From: SKUL01 sp964487545 | GTDB lineage: Bacteria > Bacteroidota > Bacteroidia > Flavobacteriales_D > SKUL01 | Length of the DNA stretch: 64,000 nucleotides | Reading direction: 5' to 3' | NCBI GenBank assembly: GCA_964487545.1 | Contig: CAZARI010000013.1 | Span: 1-64,000 of the forward strand | In this document: positions 6,980 to 15,621 of the stretch, piece by piece | Layout: each line of letters starts with the position of its first letter | Numbering within the stretch: position 1 is the stretch's first letter | Notes under the pieces: generated by a model | Databases searched by the model: none | What the model saw: only the letters and a program-made list of their open reading frames with translations | Told to the model about the DNA's origin: nothing | Translations under genes and position numbers: made by a program

Positions 6980-9124
6980 ATGATACCAGAGAAGTTTTCA
7001 TACGACAACGAAATTGTCCGCAAGTTTTCAATCGCCACTATGGTGTGGGGTCTGGCCGGAATGCTGGTGGGCTTAATTGTAGCCCTTCAATTTGTTTTGC
7101 CGGAAATCACCGGTAACATCAGTTTTCTTTCCTTCGGACGTATTCGCCCGCTACACACCAACGCGGTGATCTTTGCATTTGTCGGTAACGGAATTTTTAC
7201 AGGCGTGTACTATTCGCTGCAGCGGCTTTGCAAAGCACGGATGTACAGCGATTTTCTCAGCAACGTGAATTTCTGGGGATGGCAGCTCATTATCCTGAGC
7301 GCGCTCATCACCTTGCCAATGGGTTTTACCAGCGGAAAGGAATATGCCGAACTGGAATGGCCCATTGACATTGCCATCACCCTGATATGGGTAGCTTTTG
7401 GTGTAAACATGTTTGGCACCATCATGCGACGCCGCGTGCGCCATTTATATGTGGCCATCTGGTTCTATATCGGAACTTTTGTCACCGTAGCCATGCTGCA
7501 CATTGTCAACAGCTTTGAGATTCCGGTTTCGTTTATGAAAAGCTACTCGATGTATGCGGGAGTGCAAGATGCACTGGTGCAATGGTGGTACGGTCACAAT
7601 GCAGTGGCATTCTTCCTGACCACGCCTTATCTCGGACTCATGTATTACTTTGTTCCGAAGGCCGCCAACCGTCCGGTGTTTTCATACCGCCTATCTATCA
7701 TTCACTTTTGGGCACTGATTTTCCTCTACATCTGGGCCGGGCCTCACCACTTATTATACACCGCCCTTCCAGAGTGGGCGCAATCGCTGGGGGTGGTGTT
7801 TTCGGTGATGCTCATCGCGCCATCCTGGGGTGGTATGCTCAACGGACTGCTAACACTGCGGGGTGCTTGGGATCGCGTGCGAGAAGACCCGGTACTGAAA
7901 TTTTTGGTGGTAGCCATAACCGCATACGGCATGGCCACTTTTGAAGGACCCATGCTGTCGCTGAAATCGGTAAACGCCATTTCACACTATACCGACTGGA
8001 CTATTGCCCACGTTCACATCGGCGCCCTCGGCTGGAATGGGTTCCTGACCTTTGGAATGCTTTATTGGCTGATTCCCACTATGTATCGCACCAAAATTCA
8101 TTCGATTAAAATGGCCAATGCGCACTTCTGGATCGGCACCCTCGGAATGCTTTTCTACGCGCTGCCACTCTATTGGGCCGGATTTACACAAAGCCTGATG
8201 TGGAAGGAGTTTACCCAAGAGGGGTTGCTGGCCTATCCCAACTTCCTCGAAACCGTTACGCAAATTATGCCGATGTATGCCCTTCGCGCATTTGGTGGAA
8301 TGTTGTATCTCACAGGAGCCATTCTCGGAGCAGTAAATCTGGTGAAAACAGCCCGCAAAGGAAACTTCCTGTCCAACGAAGAGGCCGAAGCACCCGCATT
8401 GGTAAAGCATGTTTCCATCAAAGGAGAAGGCTGGCACCGCTGGCTCGAAAGAAAGCCAATTCAGTTGATGATTTTATCGCTGATTGCAGTGGCTATTGGT
8501 GGAGTGCTCGAAATGATGCCGACCTTTTTGGTAAAGTCCAATGTGCCCACCATCAGTAGCGTACAGCCCTACACACCACTCGAGCTCGAAGGCCGCGACA
8601 TTTATATCCGCGAAGGATGCTACAACTGCCACTCGCAGATGGTGCGTCCGTTTAGGGATGAGGTGGCGCGGTATGGTGAATACTCTAAAGGCGGTGAGTT
8701 TGTCTATGACTTTCCTTTTCAATGGGGATCGAAAAGAACCGGACCAGACCTTCACCGAACGGGAATCGGAAATAAAAACGCCAAACCCAACTCGTGGCAT
8801 TATCATCACATGTGGGACCCGAGATCCATGTCACCCGGTTCAATTATGCCACAGTATCCGTGGCTTATTCTCGACGATCTGAATACGAACTACACGGCCA
8901 AAAAAATTGAGGTGATGCAGCGGCTGGGCGTGCCCTATGCCGAAGGTTTTGCTGAGCAAGCAGTAGACAATCTGATGGCCCAGGCCCGCGATATTGCAGA
9001 TGATTTGGCCAACGACGGCATTGAAGTGGAACCGACCAAAGAAATTATTGCAATGATCGCTTATTTGCAGCGGCTGGGATCAGATATTCTATTGGACGAT
9101 AATGTGGTACAAAAAACCGAATAG
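6980..9124 (+). CDS. ccoNO: Fused cbb3 oxidase subunits I and II, CcoNO
   Basis: A 714-residue fusion of the catalytic heme-copper subunit CcoN and the membrane-anchored c-type cytochrome CcoO. The N-terminal 460 residues are polytopic and show the histidine motifs expected for heme b, heme b3 and CuB ligands (RPLHTN, WWYGHNAV, GPHHLLYT, TIAHVHIGALGW). After a linker at about 460-485, a single anchor helix (about 486-510) leads into the CcoO domain, with heme c motif CYNCH at 547-551 followed by MVRPF. Fusion of the two subunits is known in Bacteroidota. The product reduces O2 to water at low oxygen tension and pumps protons. Confidence 0.97.
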   Translation: MIPEKFSYDNEIVRKFSIATMVWGLAGMLVGLIVALQFVLPEITGNISFLSFGRIRPLHTNAVIFAFVGNGIFTGVYYSLQRLCKARMYSDFLSNVNFWGWQLIILSALITLPMGFTSGKEYAELEWPIDIAITLIWVAFGVNMFGTIMRRRVRHLYVAIWFYIGTFVTVAMLHIVNSFEIPVSFMKSYSMYAGVQDALVQWWYGHNAVAFFLTTPYLGLMYYFVPKAANRPVFSYRLSIIHFWALIFLYIWAGPHHLLYTALPEWAQSLGVVFSVMLIAPSWGGMLNGLLTLRGAWDRVREDPVLKFLVVAITAYGMATFEGPMLSLKSVNAISHYTDWTIAHVHIGALGWNGFLTFGMLYWLIPTMYRTKIHSIKMANAHFWIGTLGMLFYALPLYWAGFTQSLMWKEFTQEGLLAYPNFLETVTQIMPMYALRAFGGMLYLTGAILGAVNLVKTARKGNFLSNEEAEAPALVKHVSIKGEGWHRWLERKPIQLMILSLIAVAIGGVLEMMPTFLVKSNVPTISSVQPYTPLELEGRDIYIREGCYNCHSQMVRPFRDEVARYGEYSKGGEFVYDFPFQWGSKRTGPDLHRTGIGNKNAKPNSWHYHHMWDPRSMSPGSIMPQYPWLILDDLNTNYTAKKIEVMQRLGVPYAEGFAEQAVDNLMAQARDIADDLANDGIEVEPTKEIIAMIAYLQRLGSDILLDDNVVQKTE

Positions 9125-9126
9125 TT

Positions 9127-9330
9127 ATGCTGAAATTCATTAAAGGTCACATGGAAAGCATCGATGGAATATCGATTTATCCGGTCGTTTCTTTCGTCAT
9201 TTTCTTCGCTTTTTTCACGATTCTCGGAATTGTGGTTTTTGCGCAGCGAAAAGAGTATTTCCAGAACATGAGCAAATTGCCGCTCGACGATGATCATCCC
9301 GAACCATTTAAAACCGACGGACATGAATAA
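9127..9330 (+). CDS. ccoQ: cbb3 oxidase small subunit CcoQ-like
   Basis: A 67-residue protein with one membrane helix (about 14-38) followed by a polar tail containing KEYFQNMSKLPLDDD, the usual layout of CcoQ/FixQ, which stabilises the CcoP association. It begins 2 bp after the ccoNO stop, and its last 8 bp overlap the ccoP start (ATGAATAA), indicating translational coupling. Confidence 0.85.
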   Translation: MLKFIKGHMESIDGISIYPVVSFVIFFAFFTILGIVVFAQRKEYFQNMSKLPLDDDHPEPFKTDGHE

Positions 9331-10495
9331 GTATTTAAAATTTGCTTTTGCTCTGATCGCATTACACGCTCCGGTATCGTTGCTTGCACAATCGGGAGAG
9401 ATTCAGAAATCCGTTGACGACACCACTTTGTGGATGCTCGGTGCATTCGGATTGCTGTTTTTTGTAATTGTGCTGATTCTGAGTAGCGTAATTCGAAGCA
9501 TGGCAGGAAACGGACAACTCTGGAAACCAAAACCCGACAAAACGACTGGAGCCGCAAGCGTCGTATTGCTTAGCCTGTTTTCAATTCCGACACATGCGGT
9601 GAGCGCCGACGCACCCGTATTTGGAATCTTTCAGGGTTACTCCAATTTTTTCTGGACCCTGGTCATCGTCGATTTGATGCTGGTCATGGTCATTGTTTTT
9701 CAGTTGCGCGTTTTCCGAAAGTTGATCGTGGCGCTCAATCCGCCCGTGGTGATAGAAGAAGCGGTGGAATTGACCGCAGCGCAACCCCGCGAATCGTGGT
9801 TTAAAGTGGTGCTGAAAAAACTGAATCCTACGGTGCCAGTAGAGCTGGAGGAGGAAGTCATGACCGAGCACGAATACGACGGTATTCGCGAGCTCGATAA
9901 CGTGTTGCCCCCATGGTGGGTGGCCATGTTTTACGCCTCGATTGTGTTTTCGGTAATTTATCTGGCACATTATCACGTGTTTAAAACCGGCGATTTGCAG
10001 ATTGCAGAATACCACAAGTCGATTGAAAAAGCAGAGCAAGAACTGGAAGCCTATTTGGCCACTGTAGCCGCACAAGTGGATGAACACACGGCAACCATGG
10101 TGATTGATGCCGGACGCTTGAGTCAGGGAGAGAAAATTTATACAACCAACTGTGCAGCCTGTCACGGCATGGAAGGGCAGGGCGGAGTAGGCCCCAATTT
10201 GGTTGATCAATACTGGATTCACGGAGGATCCATCAACGATGTATTTGCAGTGATTAAATACGGCGTTCCCTCAAAGGGAATGATCAGTTGGCAATCTCAG
10301 CTCGCACCAACAGATATACAAAACGTGGCCAGTTATCTGCTCACTTTTCAGGGCACCGATCCACCAAATCAAAAGGAGCCGGAAGGTGAATTGTACATCC
10401 CGATTACCCCTGATGCCGATTTGATCGAAGAAATGGCAACGGATGAAAATAACAGTGCCTCGACAGATTCGCTGCGACTGAGTTTGCAGCCTTGA
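9323..10495 (+). CDS. ccoP: cbb3 oxidase subunit III CcoP, single heme motif
   Basis: A 390-residue membrane cytochrome c. The ATG at 9323 gives a signal-like start (MNKYLKFAFALIALHAPVSLLAQ). Two further hydrophobic segments follow (about 36-56 and 100-125). The CcoP N-terminal family signature is DGIRELDNVLPPWW at about 183-196 with its own helix. Only one CXXCH is present (CAACH, 277-281), whereas classical proteobacterial CcoP has two heme c sites. The extra N-terminal hydrophobic part makes it longer than usual. It delivers electrons to CcoO/CcoN on the periplasmic side. Confidence 0.93.
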   Translation: MNKYLKFAFALIALHAPVSLLAQSGEIQKSVDDTTLWMLGAFGLLFFVIVLILSSVIRSMAGNGQLWKPKPDKTTGAASVVLLSLFSIPTHAVSADAPVFGIFQGYSNFFWTLVIVDLMLVMVIVFQLRVFRKLIVALNPPVVIEEAVELTAAQPRESWFKVVLKKLNPTVPVELEEEVMTEHEYDGIRELDNVLPPWWVAMFYASIVFSVIYLAHYHVFKTGDLQIAEYHKSIEKAEQELEAYLATVAAQVDEHTATMVIDAGRLSQGEKIYTTNCAACHGMEGQGGVGPNLVDQYWIHGGSINDVFAVIKYGVPSKGMISWQSQLAPTDIQNVASYLLTFQGTDPPNQKEPEGELYIPITPDADLIEEMATDENNSASTDSLRLSLQP

Positions 10496-10502
10496 AATAA
10501 TA

Positions 10503-10518
10503 ATCAGCATCGGCTGAT
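10503..10518. promoter_or_regulatory. Perfect 6-bp inverted repeat between ccoP and ccoG
   Basis: ATCAGC-ATCG-GCTGAT fills most of the 31-bp gap between the ccoP stop and the ccoG start. There is no T-run, so it is not a standard terminator. It may be an RNA hairpin that sets relative expression or stability of the two parts of the operon. Confidence 0.4.
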
Positions 10519-10526
10519 AACTAAGT

Positions 10527-11936
10527 ATGATTGAAGCAGACGAAATATATAGAGATGAATCTTTTCGCGATTCGCTAACTACAGTAGATAAAAAAGGACG
10601 AAGGATCTGGATTTTTCCTAAAAGACCCTTTGGAAAGCTCACCAATTACAGAATCTACGTGAGCTATGTTTTACTGGCCATTTTGTTTGCCGGTCCGTGG
10701 ATTCGGATTGATGGCGAACCTTTGTTGTTATTGAATATCATCGAGCGGAAATTTGTCATTCTGGGTCAGGTTTTCTGGCCTCAGGACTTCTATCTTTTTG
10801 GTTTAGCCACAATAACGGGCATCATTTTTATCATCTTGTTTACCGTGGTATATGGACGAATTTTTTGCGGGTGGATTTGTCCTCAAACCATCTTTATGGA
10901 GCACGTTTTTCGCCGTTTCGAATATTGGATCGAAGGCGATTGGAAGCACCAAAAACGATTAAAGGAAGCACCGTGGACCGCTGAGAAAATTAGAAAACGC
11001 CTCCTGAAACACGGCATCTTTTTTATGATTTCGTTCGCCATTTCCAACACCTTTTTGGCCTACATTATCGGCGCCGAAGCGCTGCTGGAGATTCAGATCG
11101 ATCACCCAAAAAATCATCTGGTGGGCTTATCTTCCATGCTCGCTTTCACCGGTGTTTTTTATTTTGTATTTGCCCGTTTGCGCGAACAGGTTTGCACCAA
11201 TATCTGCCCTTATGGCCGCTTGCAGGGAGTTATGCTCGACAAGGATTCCATTGTGGTGGCTTACGACTATATGCGCGGAGAAAAACGTGGAAAGTGGCGC
11301 AATAACGAAGATCGGGCAGAAGCTGAAAAAGGCGATTGTATTGACTGCCATCAGTGCGTTGATGTTTGTCCTACTGGTATCGATATCCGCAATGGAACAC
11401 AGCTCGAGTGCATCAATTGCACGGCCTGTATCGACGCGTGCGATCACGTAATGGACAAAGTAGGCCTCGAACCCAACCTGATTCGCTATGCCTCTGAAAA
11501 CGGTATTCGCAGCAGAAATATGAAATTTCGCTGGACCACCAGATCCATTGCTTATACCGCAGTGCTGGTGATTTTAATGGGCACCATGTCCTTTTTGTTG
11601 GTTTCCCGAAGCGATATTTCGGCCACGGTGTTGCGCACTCCCGGAATGATCTACCACAAAGAGGCTGACGGCAGGTATAGTAACCTGTATAATTATAAGT
11701 TTATCAATAAAACCAACCGAGAAATGGATCTTGAGATGCGTTTACTGGATTCGGAAGGGGAGCTCAGGATGGTGGGATCGGCCATTCATATTGAGCGGCA
11801 AGGGATGGCAGAAGGCGCACTGTTTATCATCTTCAGCCGGGATCAGATTCCCAATAAAAAAATGAAAGTAAAGATCGGCCTGTTTTCCGGTGATCAACTA
11901 ATAGAAACGACAACAACGACCTATTTAGGTCCTTAA
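10527..11936 (+). CDS. ccoG: cbb3 assembly ferredoxin-like protein CcoG
   Basis: A 469-residue polytopic membrane protein of the CcoG/FixG/RdxA family. It has membrane segments in the first 240 residues, with FCGWICPQ and CTNICPYGRLQ cysteine motifs. Two 4Fe-4S clusters follow (CIDCHQCVDVCP and CINCTACIDACD, about residues 270-310), then another helix and a C-terminal Ig-like domain (about 370-469), as in full-length CcoG. CcoG is thought to reduce copper for CcoI-dependent oxidase assembly. It is followed after 11 bp by ccoH. Confidence 0.95.
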   Translation: MIEADEIYRDESFRDSLTTVDKKGRRIWIFPKRPFGKLTNYRIYVSYVLLAILFAGPWIRIDGEPLLLLNIIERKFVILGQVFWPQDFYLFGLATITGIIFIILFTVVYGRIFCGWICPQTIFMEHVFRRFEYWIEGDWKHQKRLKEAPWTAEKIRKRLLKHGIFFMISFAISNTFLAYIIGAEALLEIQIDHPKNHLVGLSSMLAFTGVFYFVFARLREQVCTNICPYGRLQGVMLDKDSIVVAYDYMRGEKRGKWRNNEDRAEAEKGDCIDCHQCVDVCPTGIDIRNGTQLECINCTACIDACDHVMDKVGLEPNLIRYASENGIRSRNMKFRWTTRSIAYTAVLVILMGTMSFLLVSRSDISATVLRTPGMIYHKEADGRYSNLYNYKFINKTNREMDLEMRLLDSEGELRMVGSAIHIERQGMAEGALFIIFSRDQIPNKKMKVKIGLFSGDQLIETTTTTYLGP

Positions 11937-11947
11937 ATACAGACACC

Positions 11948-12385
11948 ATGAATTGGGGATGGAAAATTGCAGTGGGCTATTCGTCTTTTGTACTCTTTAT
12001 TTTGTATATGGTATATCGTGCTTCGGGCGTTGATTTTCAGCTTGTGACGGACGATTACTACAACAAGGAAATGGCTTTTCAACGACAAATGGAAAATGCC
12101 GACGCAGCCCGAAAAGCTGGCCATGGTGTTGAGGTGATCGTGGTTGGCGATAAATTGGCCATCCACTTCAACCCATTCGATAACGAAGCAAAAACGGGAG
12201 GAGAAGTTCATTTTTTCAGACCATCAGACCAAGCACTCGACCGTATTTTTGACTGGGTAGTTGATGAGAACGGAATGATGTATGTCGACCGCGGCGAATT
12301 TGTACGTGGACTGTACACCTTTAAACTCGATGCCGAATACAACGGCAATGGCATTTATATTGAAAAACCTGTGTTTTTACCGTAA
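11948..12385 (+). CDS. ccoH: cbb3 assembly protein CcoH (FixH family)
   Basis: A 145-residue protein with one N-terminal membrane helix (about 5-24) and a periplasmic beta-rich domain. The segment VDFQLVTDDYYNKEMAFQ (about 27-44) is the typical FixH signature. CcoH helps assemble and stabilise the cbb3 complex. Its stop codon shares one base with the start codon of the next gene (TAATG), so the two are translationally coupled. Confidence 0.9.
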   Translation: MNWGWKIAVGYSSFVLFILYMVYRASGVDFQLVTDDYYNKEMAFQRQMENADAARKAGHGVEVIVVGDKLAIHFNPFDNEAKTGGEVHFFRPSDQALDRIFDWVVDENGMMYVDRGEFVRGLYTFKLDAEYNGNGIYIEKPVFLP

Positions 12386-13092
12386 TGAATACCCTCGCGT
12401 TATCGGCTGGTTTGGGCATAGGGCTCGCTGGTAGTCTGCACTGCGTGGCCATGTGTGGGCCATTGGCTATGGCGGTTCCGGTGCGGGGCAATCGCTGGAT
12501 CAATATCCTATTGTACAATTCTGCCCGGATATCGATGTATGCTCTGTTGGGATTGCTCTTTGGATCGCTCGGCGCACGTATTGGATTTTTGGAGGGCGGA
12601 CAACGCCTGTCGATCATACTCGGGGTGGTGGTGTTGCTGGTTTTTGTATTGCCTTATTTGCTGCCGGCATTATTTCCCACCGATAGAATTAATGGGGCCA
12701 TTGTCAAAGGTTATGGTCGTATTGTAGGACCAATCATGCGGAATAATCAGGGGGCGCTTTCCCCATTATTATTTGGAGTAGCCAATGGTTTACTGCCCTG
12801 CGGACTAATTTATGTGGCGCTTTCTGGCGCTGTGGCATCAGGTTCGGGAGTGAACGGAGCCATTTTTATGACGACTATTGGATTGGGCACATTTCCAGCC
12901 ATGTTTGTCATGATGGCATTGCGAAGGTTTTTCAAAAAATGGATGCAACGCGGTTCGCGAATCACCTTAACGGTCATGGCCGGGATGCTCGGCTTGGTAC
13001 TGATTGCACGCGGTATGAATCTCGACATTTCCTATGTTAGTCCAAAAGTAGAGAAGGTGGTAACGGCCTCGTTTGATGAGGGTTGTCAATAA
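12385..13092 (+). CDS. Sulfite exporter TauE/SafE-like membrane protein of the cco cluster
   Basis: A 235-residue polytopic membrane protein with about six hydrophobic segments. The start carries GSLHCVAMCGP (residues 16-26), a His-Cys/Cys signature common to cco-linked TauE/SafE-like proteins related to DsbD transmembrane domains. Proteins at this position are suspected to handle copper for oxidase maturation, although they are usually annotated as sulfite exporters. It is the last gene of the oxidase run and overlaps the convergent usp gene by 7 bp. Confidence 0.85.
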   Translation: MNTLALSAGLGIGLAGSLHCVAMCGPLAMAVPVRGNRWINILLYNSARISMYALLGLLFGSLGARIGFLEGGQRLSIILGVVVLLVFVLPYLLPALFPTDRINGAIVKGYGRIVGPIMRNNQGALSPLLFGVANGLLPCGLIYVALSGAVASGSGVNGAIFMTTIGLGTFPAMFVMMALRRFFKKWMQRGSRITLTVMAGMLGLVLIARGMNLDISYVSPKVEKVVTASFDEGCQ

Positions 13093-13856
13093 TCGCTTCC
13101 ACCAAAGAAAGCCGGCATTCTGGAGCCGCTAATCAATGCCCTTCCCAAACTTTGCAAATGGGGAAGCGTGGCGTTTAGTGTATCCAGTGTTCCGGTAACC
13201 ACCATCGCGTTTGGACTGCAATTGATGTGTTCAAGGATTTCTTCGGGAGATTCTTCAGAGGCTTTATATACCCCCAAATTTTTGCAATGTCCTTTCAAGT
13301 ATTCGATGAGCAGCTTTTCCTCTTCAGGTAAGAATCGAGAAATATCGTGGTTCAATTCCAACAAGGTGATATTAGATTCGCTACACAGCGAATCCATGAT
13401 CTGGCAAAATTGCTTTACCGCGTTGAGGTTTGGATTACTTCCATCATAAGTGATCAACACCTCGTCGATGTCTTGTGTGGAATCGGGGACAAGCATCACC
13501 GGAACGTTTTTCAAAACCCTGCTACCGGATTTCGATAACGCGGGTTTCCGCTTCATGTTCTCGTCCATCGATACCGGCATCACAATCATATCGGCATATT
13601 CACTTTCGCGGGCAATATCTTCCTCCGACAATTTGTGGGCGGTGCGAACGATCAGCCTTACATTGGGGTGATTCCGCAAAGAATCCTGCAGCATGATGGC
13701 CAGGTGTTCTCTTTGTTCGGGCGATACTTTTGACTCCTCGGTAAAAGCTACCACAACAAGCGAACTGGATTTACGAAAGAGCCGCACAATAAAATGGGTG
13801 CAGCTCTTTGCATCGGCAACATCATTTAGCAGTATTAAAATTTTGCGGTTGCTCAT
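13086..13856 (-). CDS. Degenerate tandem universal stress protein
   Basis: A 256-residue protein with two weak Usp-like units. Strands such as KILILLNDV and MIVMPVS in the first half, and DEVLITYDGSNPN (about 130-142) in the second, match the Usp fold, but neither half has the G-x2-G-x9-G-S nucleotide loop. It is therefore probably not an ATP-binding Usp. It lies 12 bp downstream of another usp gene, almost surely in the same transcript, and would share the FNR-like box at 14801. Confidence 0.75.
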   Translation of the reverse strand: MSNRKILILLNDVADAKSCTHFIVRLFRKSSSLVVVAFTEESKVSPEQREHLAIMLQDSLRNHPNVRLIVRTAHKLSEEDIARESEYADMIVMPVSMDENMKRKPALSKSGSRVLKNVPVMLVPDSTQDIDEVLITYDGSNPNLNAVKQFCQIMDSLCSESNITLLELNHDISRFLPEEEKLLIEYLKGHCKNLGVYKASEESPEEILEHINCSPNAMVVTGTLDTLNATLPHLQSLGRALISGSRMPAFFGGSDY

Positions 13857-13868
13857 CGATATTCTGGA

Positions 13869-14726
13869 TTAATAAGGAAAAAGCACCCCGTCCGGACTTT
13901 CGATTTCAGGAAGTTTAATACTCAGCACCGGCATGTGATAACGGTTCACTACACTTTCGGCAATACTGCCATTGATCAGATGCATAATGCCTTTTCTACC
14001 ATGGGTGGCAATGGCTACAATGTCCGGCTTGTCGGCCGTGCAAAAGTTTAAAATTCCTTTTTCCACATTCTCATCGTTGTAAATGTGCAGGGTGTAATCT
14101 TGAAGCTTAACGGTTTCGGCAAATTCTTTCATTAATCGTTCGCTGTACCAGGTGGCTTCGAAATTCCCCGGGGTGTTAATTTTCAACAGTTTGATGGAGG
14201 TGTTAAACATGTCTCGCACCTGTCTTACCACGATATAGGCTTGTTCTACTTCGCGAAAGAAGTTAGAAGCGAATACGATCGATTTTGGGGCAAAGATCTT
14301 GTTGTGTTCTCGCACGGTAAGCACGGGAATCTCGCTTGATCGGACTACTTTCTCGGCGTTTGATCCGATAAAAACTTCCTTAAATCCACTCGCGCCATGA
14401 GTTCCCATGACGATTAAATCGTGTTTAGCAAAGTCTTCGTGGGCCACGGCCTCCCAAACGGGTACGTCCCAAGCCAGACTTGTGGCAACATTTAGTCCTT
14501 CTAGATATGGGTCATTGGTCAGGGCATCGAATTTTTCGTGAATGGCTTCTTTTATTTTTCGATTTTCCTGATGATCGACAGACATATCGACAAAGCCGTA
14601 AATAGGACGCTCATAAACGTGTAGCAGCCGGATAGATGCATTCTTTTTTCTGGCAATATCTGCAGCGGTTTTAACGGCAGCGTAAGCGATGTCAGAAAAA
14701 TCGGTTGGTACAAGAATGTTCTTCAT
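13869..14726 (-). CDS. Universal stress protein, two ATP-type UspA domains
   Basis: A 285-residue tandem Usp protein. The ATG at 14726 (MKNILVPTDFSD) is chosen over an upstream in-frame TTG because it begins exactly at the first Usp strand and lies downstream of the predicted promoter. Both domains keep the nucleotide-loop pattern (MGTHGASG...GS and THGRKG...GS). It is located between the FNR-type regulator gene (upstream, same strand) and a degenerate usp gene. A perfect FNR box sits 75 bp before the start. Likely a cytosolic low-oxygen or energy-stress protein. Confidence 0.93.
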   Translation of the reverse strand: MKNILVPTDFSDIAYAAVKTAADIARKKNASIRLLHVYERPIYGFVDMSVDHQENRKIKEAIHEKFDALTNDPYLEGLNVATSLAWDVPVWEAVAHEDFAKHDLIVMGTHGASGFKEVFIGSNAEKVVRSSEIPVLTVREHNKIFAPKSIVFASNFFREVEQAYIVVRQVRDMFNTSIKLLKINTPGNFEATWYSERLMKEFAETVKLQDYTLHIYNDENVEKGILNFCTADKPDIVAIATHGRKGIMHLINGSIAESVVNRYHMPVLSIKLPEIESPDGVLFPY

Positions 14727-14747
14727 TTTAAATTGGTTTGGGTTAGA

Positions 14748-14755
14748 CAAAGAAA
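14748..14755 (-). promoter_or_regulatory. -7-like element of the usp pair
   Basis: On the minus strand TTTCTTTG matches TAnnTTTG at all but one defined position. Its last G lies 53 bp from the end of the perfect FNR box, exactly as at ccoI and ccoS. Transcription would begin near 14743, giving a leader of about 17 nt. Confidence 0.55.
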
Positions 14756-14800
14756 ATTGAATTCAACCGCTAATCACATGATGTGTGTCAGCCGCTGAAC

Positions 14801-14812
14801 TGATAAAAATCA
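14801..14812 (-). promoter_or_regulatory. Perfect FNR-type box upstream of the usp pair
   Basis: TGATAAAAATCA is an exact match to TGAT-N4-ATCA and sits in the gap between the FNR-type regulator gene and the usp gene. Together with the regulator's conserved recognition-helix Glu and Arg, it is the best single binding site in the window. Confidence 0.75.
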
Positions 14813-14884
14813 ACTTTTTTAATGAATTCCATCGGCTTTTGGCCGATTTTTGGTTTGATTGGCTTTTTTTTTGGCCCAAAAAGT

Positions 14885-15595
14885 TTAGTACAGACCACCA
14901 ACTCGTGCCAGTTTTACGGGGTCACCAATCAGGATTTTACGACCTTCTGTTCTTACCAATCCTTCTTGTTTAAAGTCCTGAAGCAGCCTGATTAAAGTTT
15001 CGGTTGCTGTACCGACAATGTTTGCCAAATCTTCGCGCGTGAGGTTGATCGTTACGGGTCCATTATCCACGGCATCCATGCCGTATGTGTCATGCAGCAT
15101 CACCAGTGTTAGGGCCATTCTTTCGCGCACGGATTTTTGGGCCAGATTGGTCATTTTTTCATTCATCAGGCCCATTTCCTGACAAACCTTTTTGAGCAGC
15201 CGTTGATAAAGTTCGGGCGATTGCTCTAGGATTTCGAGAAAATTGGTGCGCGGAATAAAGCAGATGTTGCAGTCTTCGAGGGTTTCACCCGAAACAGAGT
15301 AGTTCTCTTCGCTGAGCATGGCTTTGTATCCGAGCACATCGCCACTGCTGGCAATGGTCATAATTTGCTCTTTGCCGTCAGAGCCCAGCCGATAGATCTT
15401 TACTTTGCCTTTGTTGATGCAGAAAATACCCATTGGTCGAGTTCCTTCATGAAAAAGAATTTGACCTTTTTTATAGATGTTTGCAGACTTCTGTTCATCC
15501 AGGTGATCGAGTTTGAGCGAACATAGACCTGAAAAAACCGAGCCCCTGCGGGCTTCACAATCTGAGCAATTCAATTCCAGTTTCTTTCTTTTCAT
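14885..15595 (-). CDS. Crp/FNR-family oxygen-responsive regulator
   Basis: A 236-residue regulator: cyclic-nucleotide-binding-like beta roll (about 35-130), dimer helix and C-terminal winged helix (about 155-225). The ATG at 15595 is chosen over an upstream in-frame TTG. Cysteines C10, C13 and C25 near the N-terminus, plus C112 in ICFIP, correspond to the E. coli FNR cluster ligands (the C112 context matches VCEIP around C122), so a 4Fe-4S oxygen sensor is likely. The recognition helix TATETLIRLL keeps E199 and R203, the residues that read TGA in FNR, with Ile instead of Ser at 202. It lies directly upstream of a usp gene preceded by a perfect FNR box. Confidence 0.92.
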   Translation of the reverse strand: MKRKKLELNCSDCEARRGSVFSGLCSLKLDHLDEQKSANIYKKGQILFHEGTRPMGIFCINKGKVKIYRLGSDGKEQIMTIASSGDVLGYKAMLSEENYSVSGETLEDCNICFIPRTNFLEILEQSPELYQRLLKKVCQEMGLMNEKMTNLAQKSVRERMALTLVMLHDTYGMDAVDNGPVTINLTREDLANIVGTATETLIRLLQDFKQEGLVRTEGRKILIGDPVKLARVGGLY

Positions 15596-15621
15596 GTCAA
15601 AATACTCGAACAATTACGATA

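Noticed and set aside
10422..10433. TGAT half-site 53 bp before a -7-like TGAGTTTG upstream of ccoG
   Set aside because: Only one half-site matches (TGATCGAAGAAA) and it lies in the ccoP coding sequence; too weak to add to the regulon.
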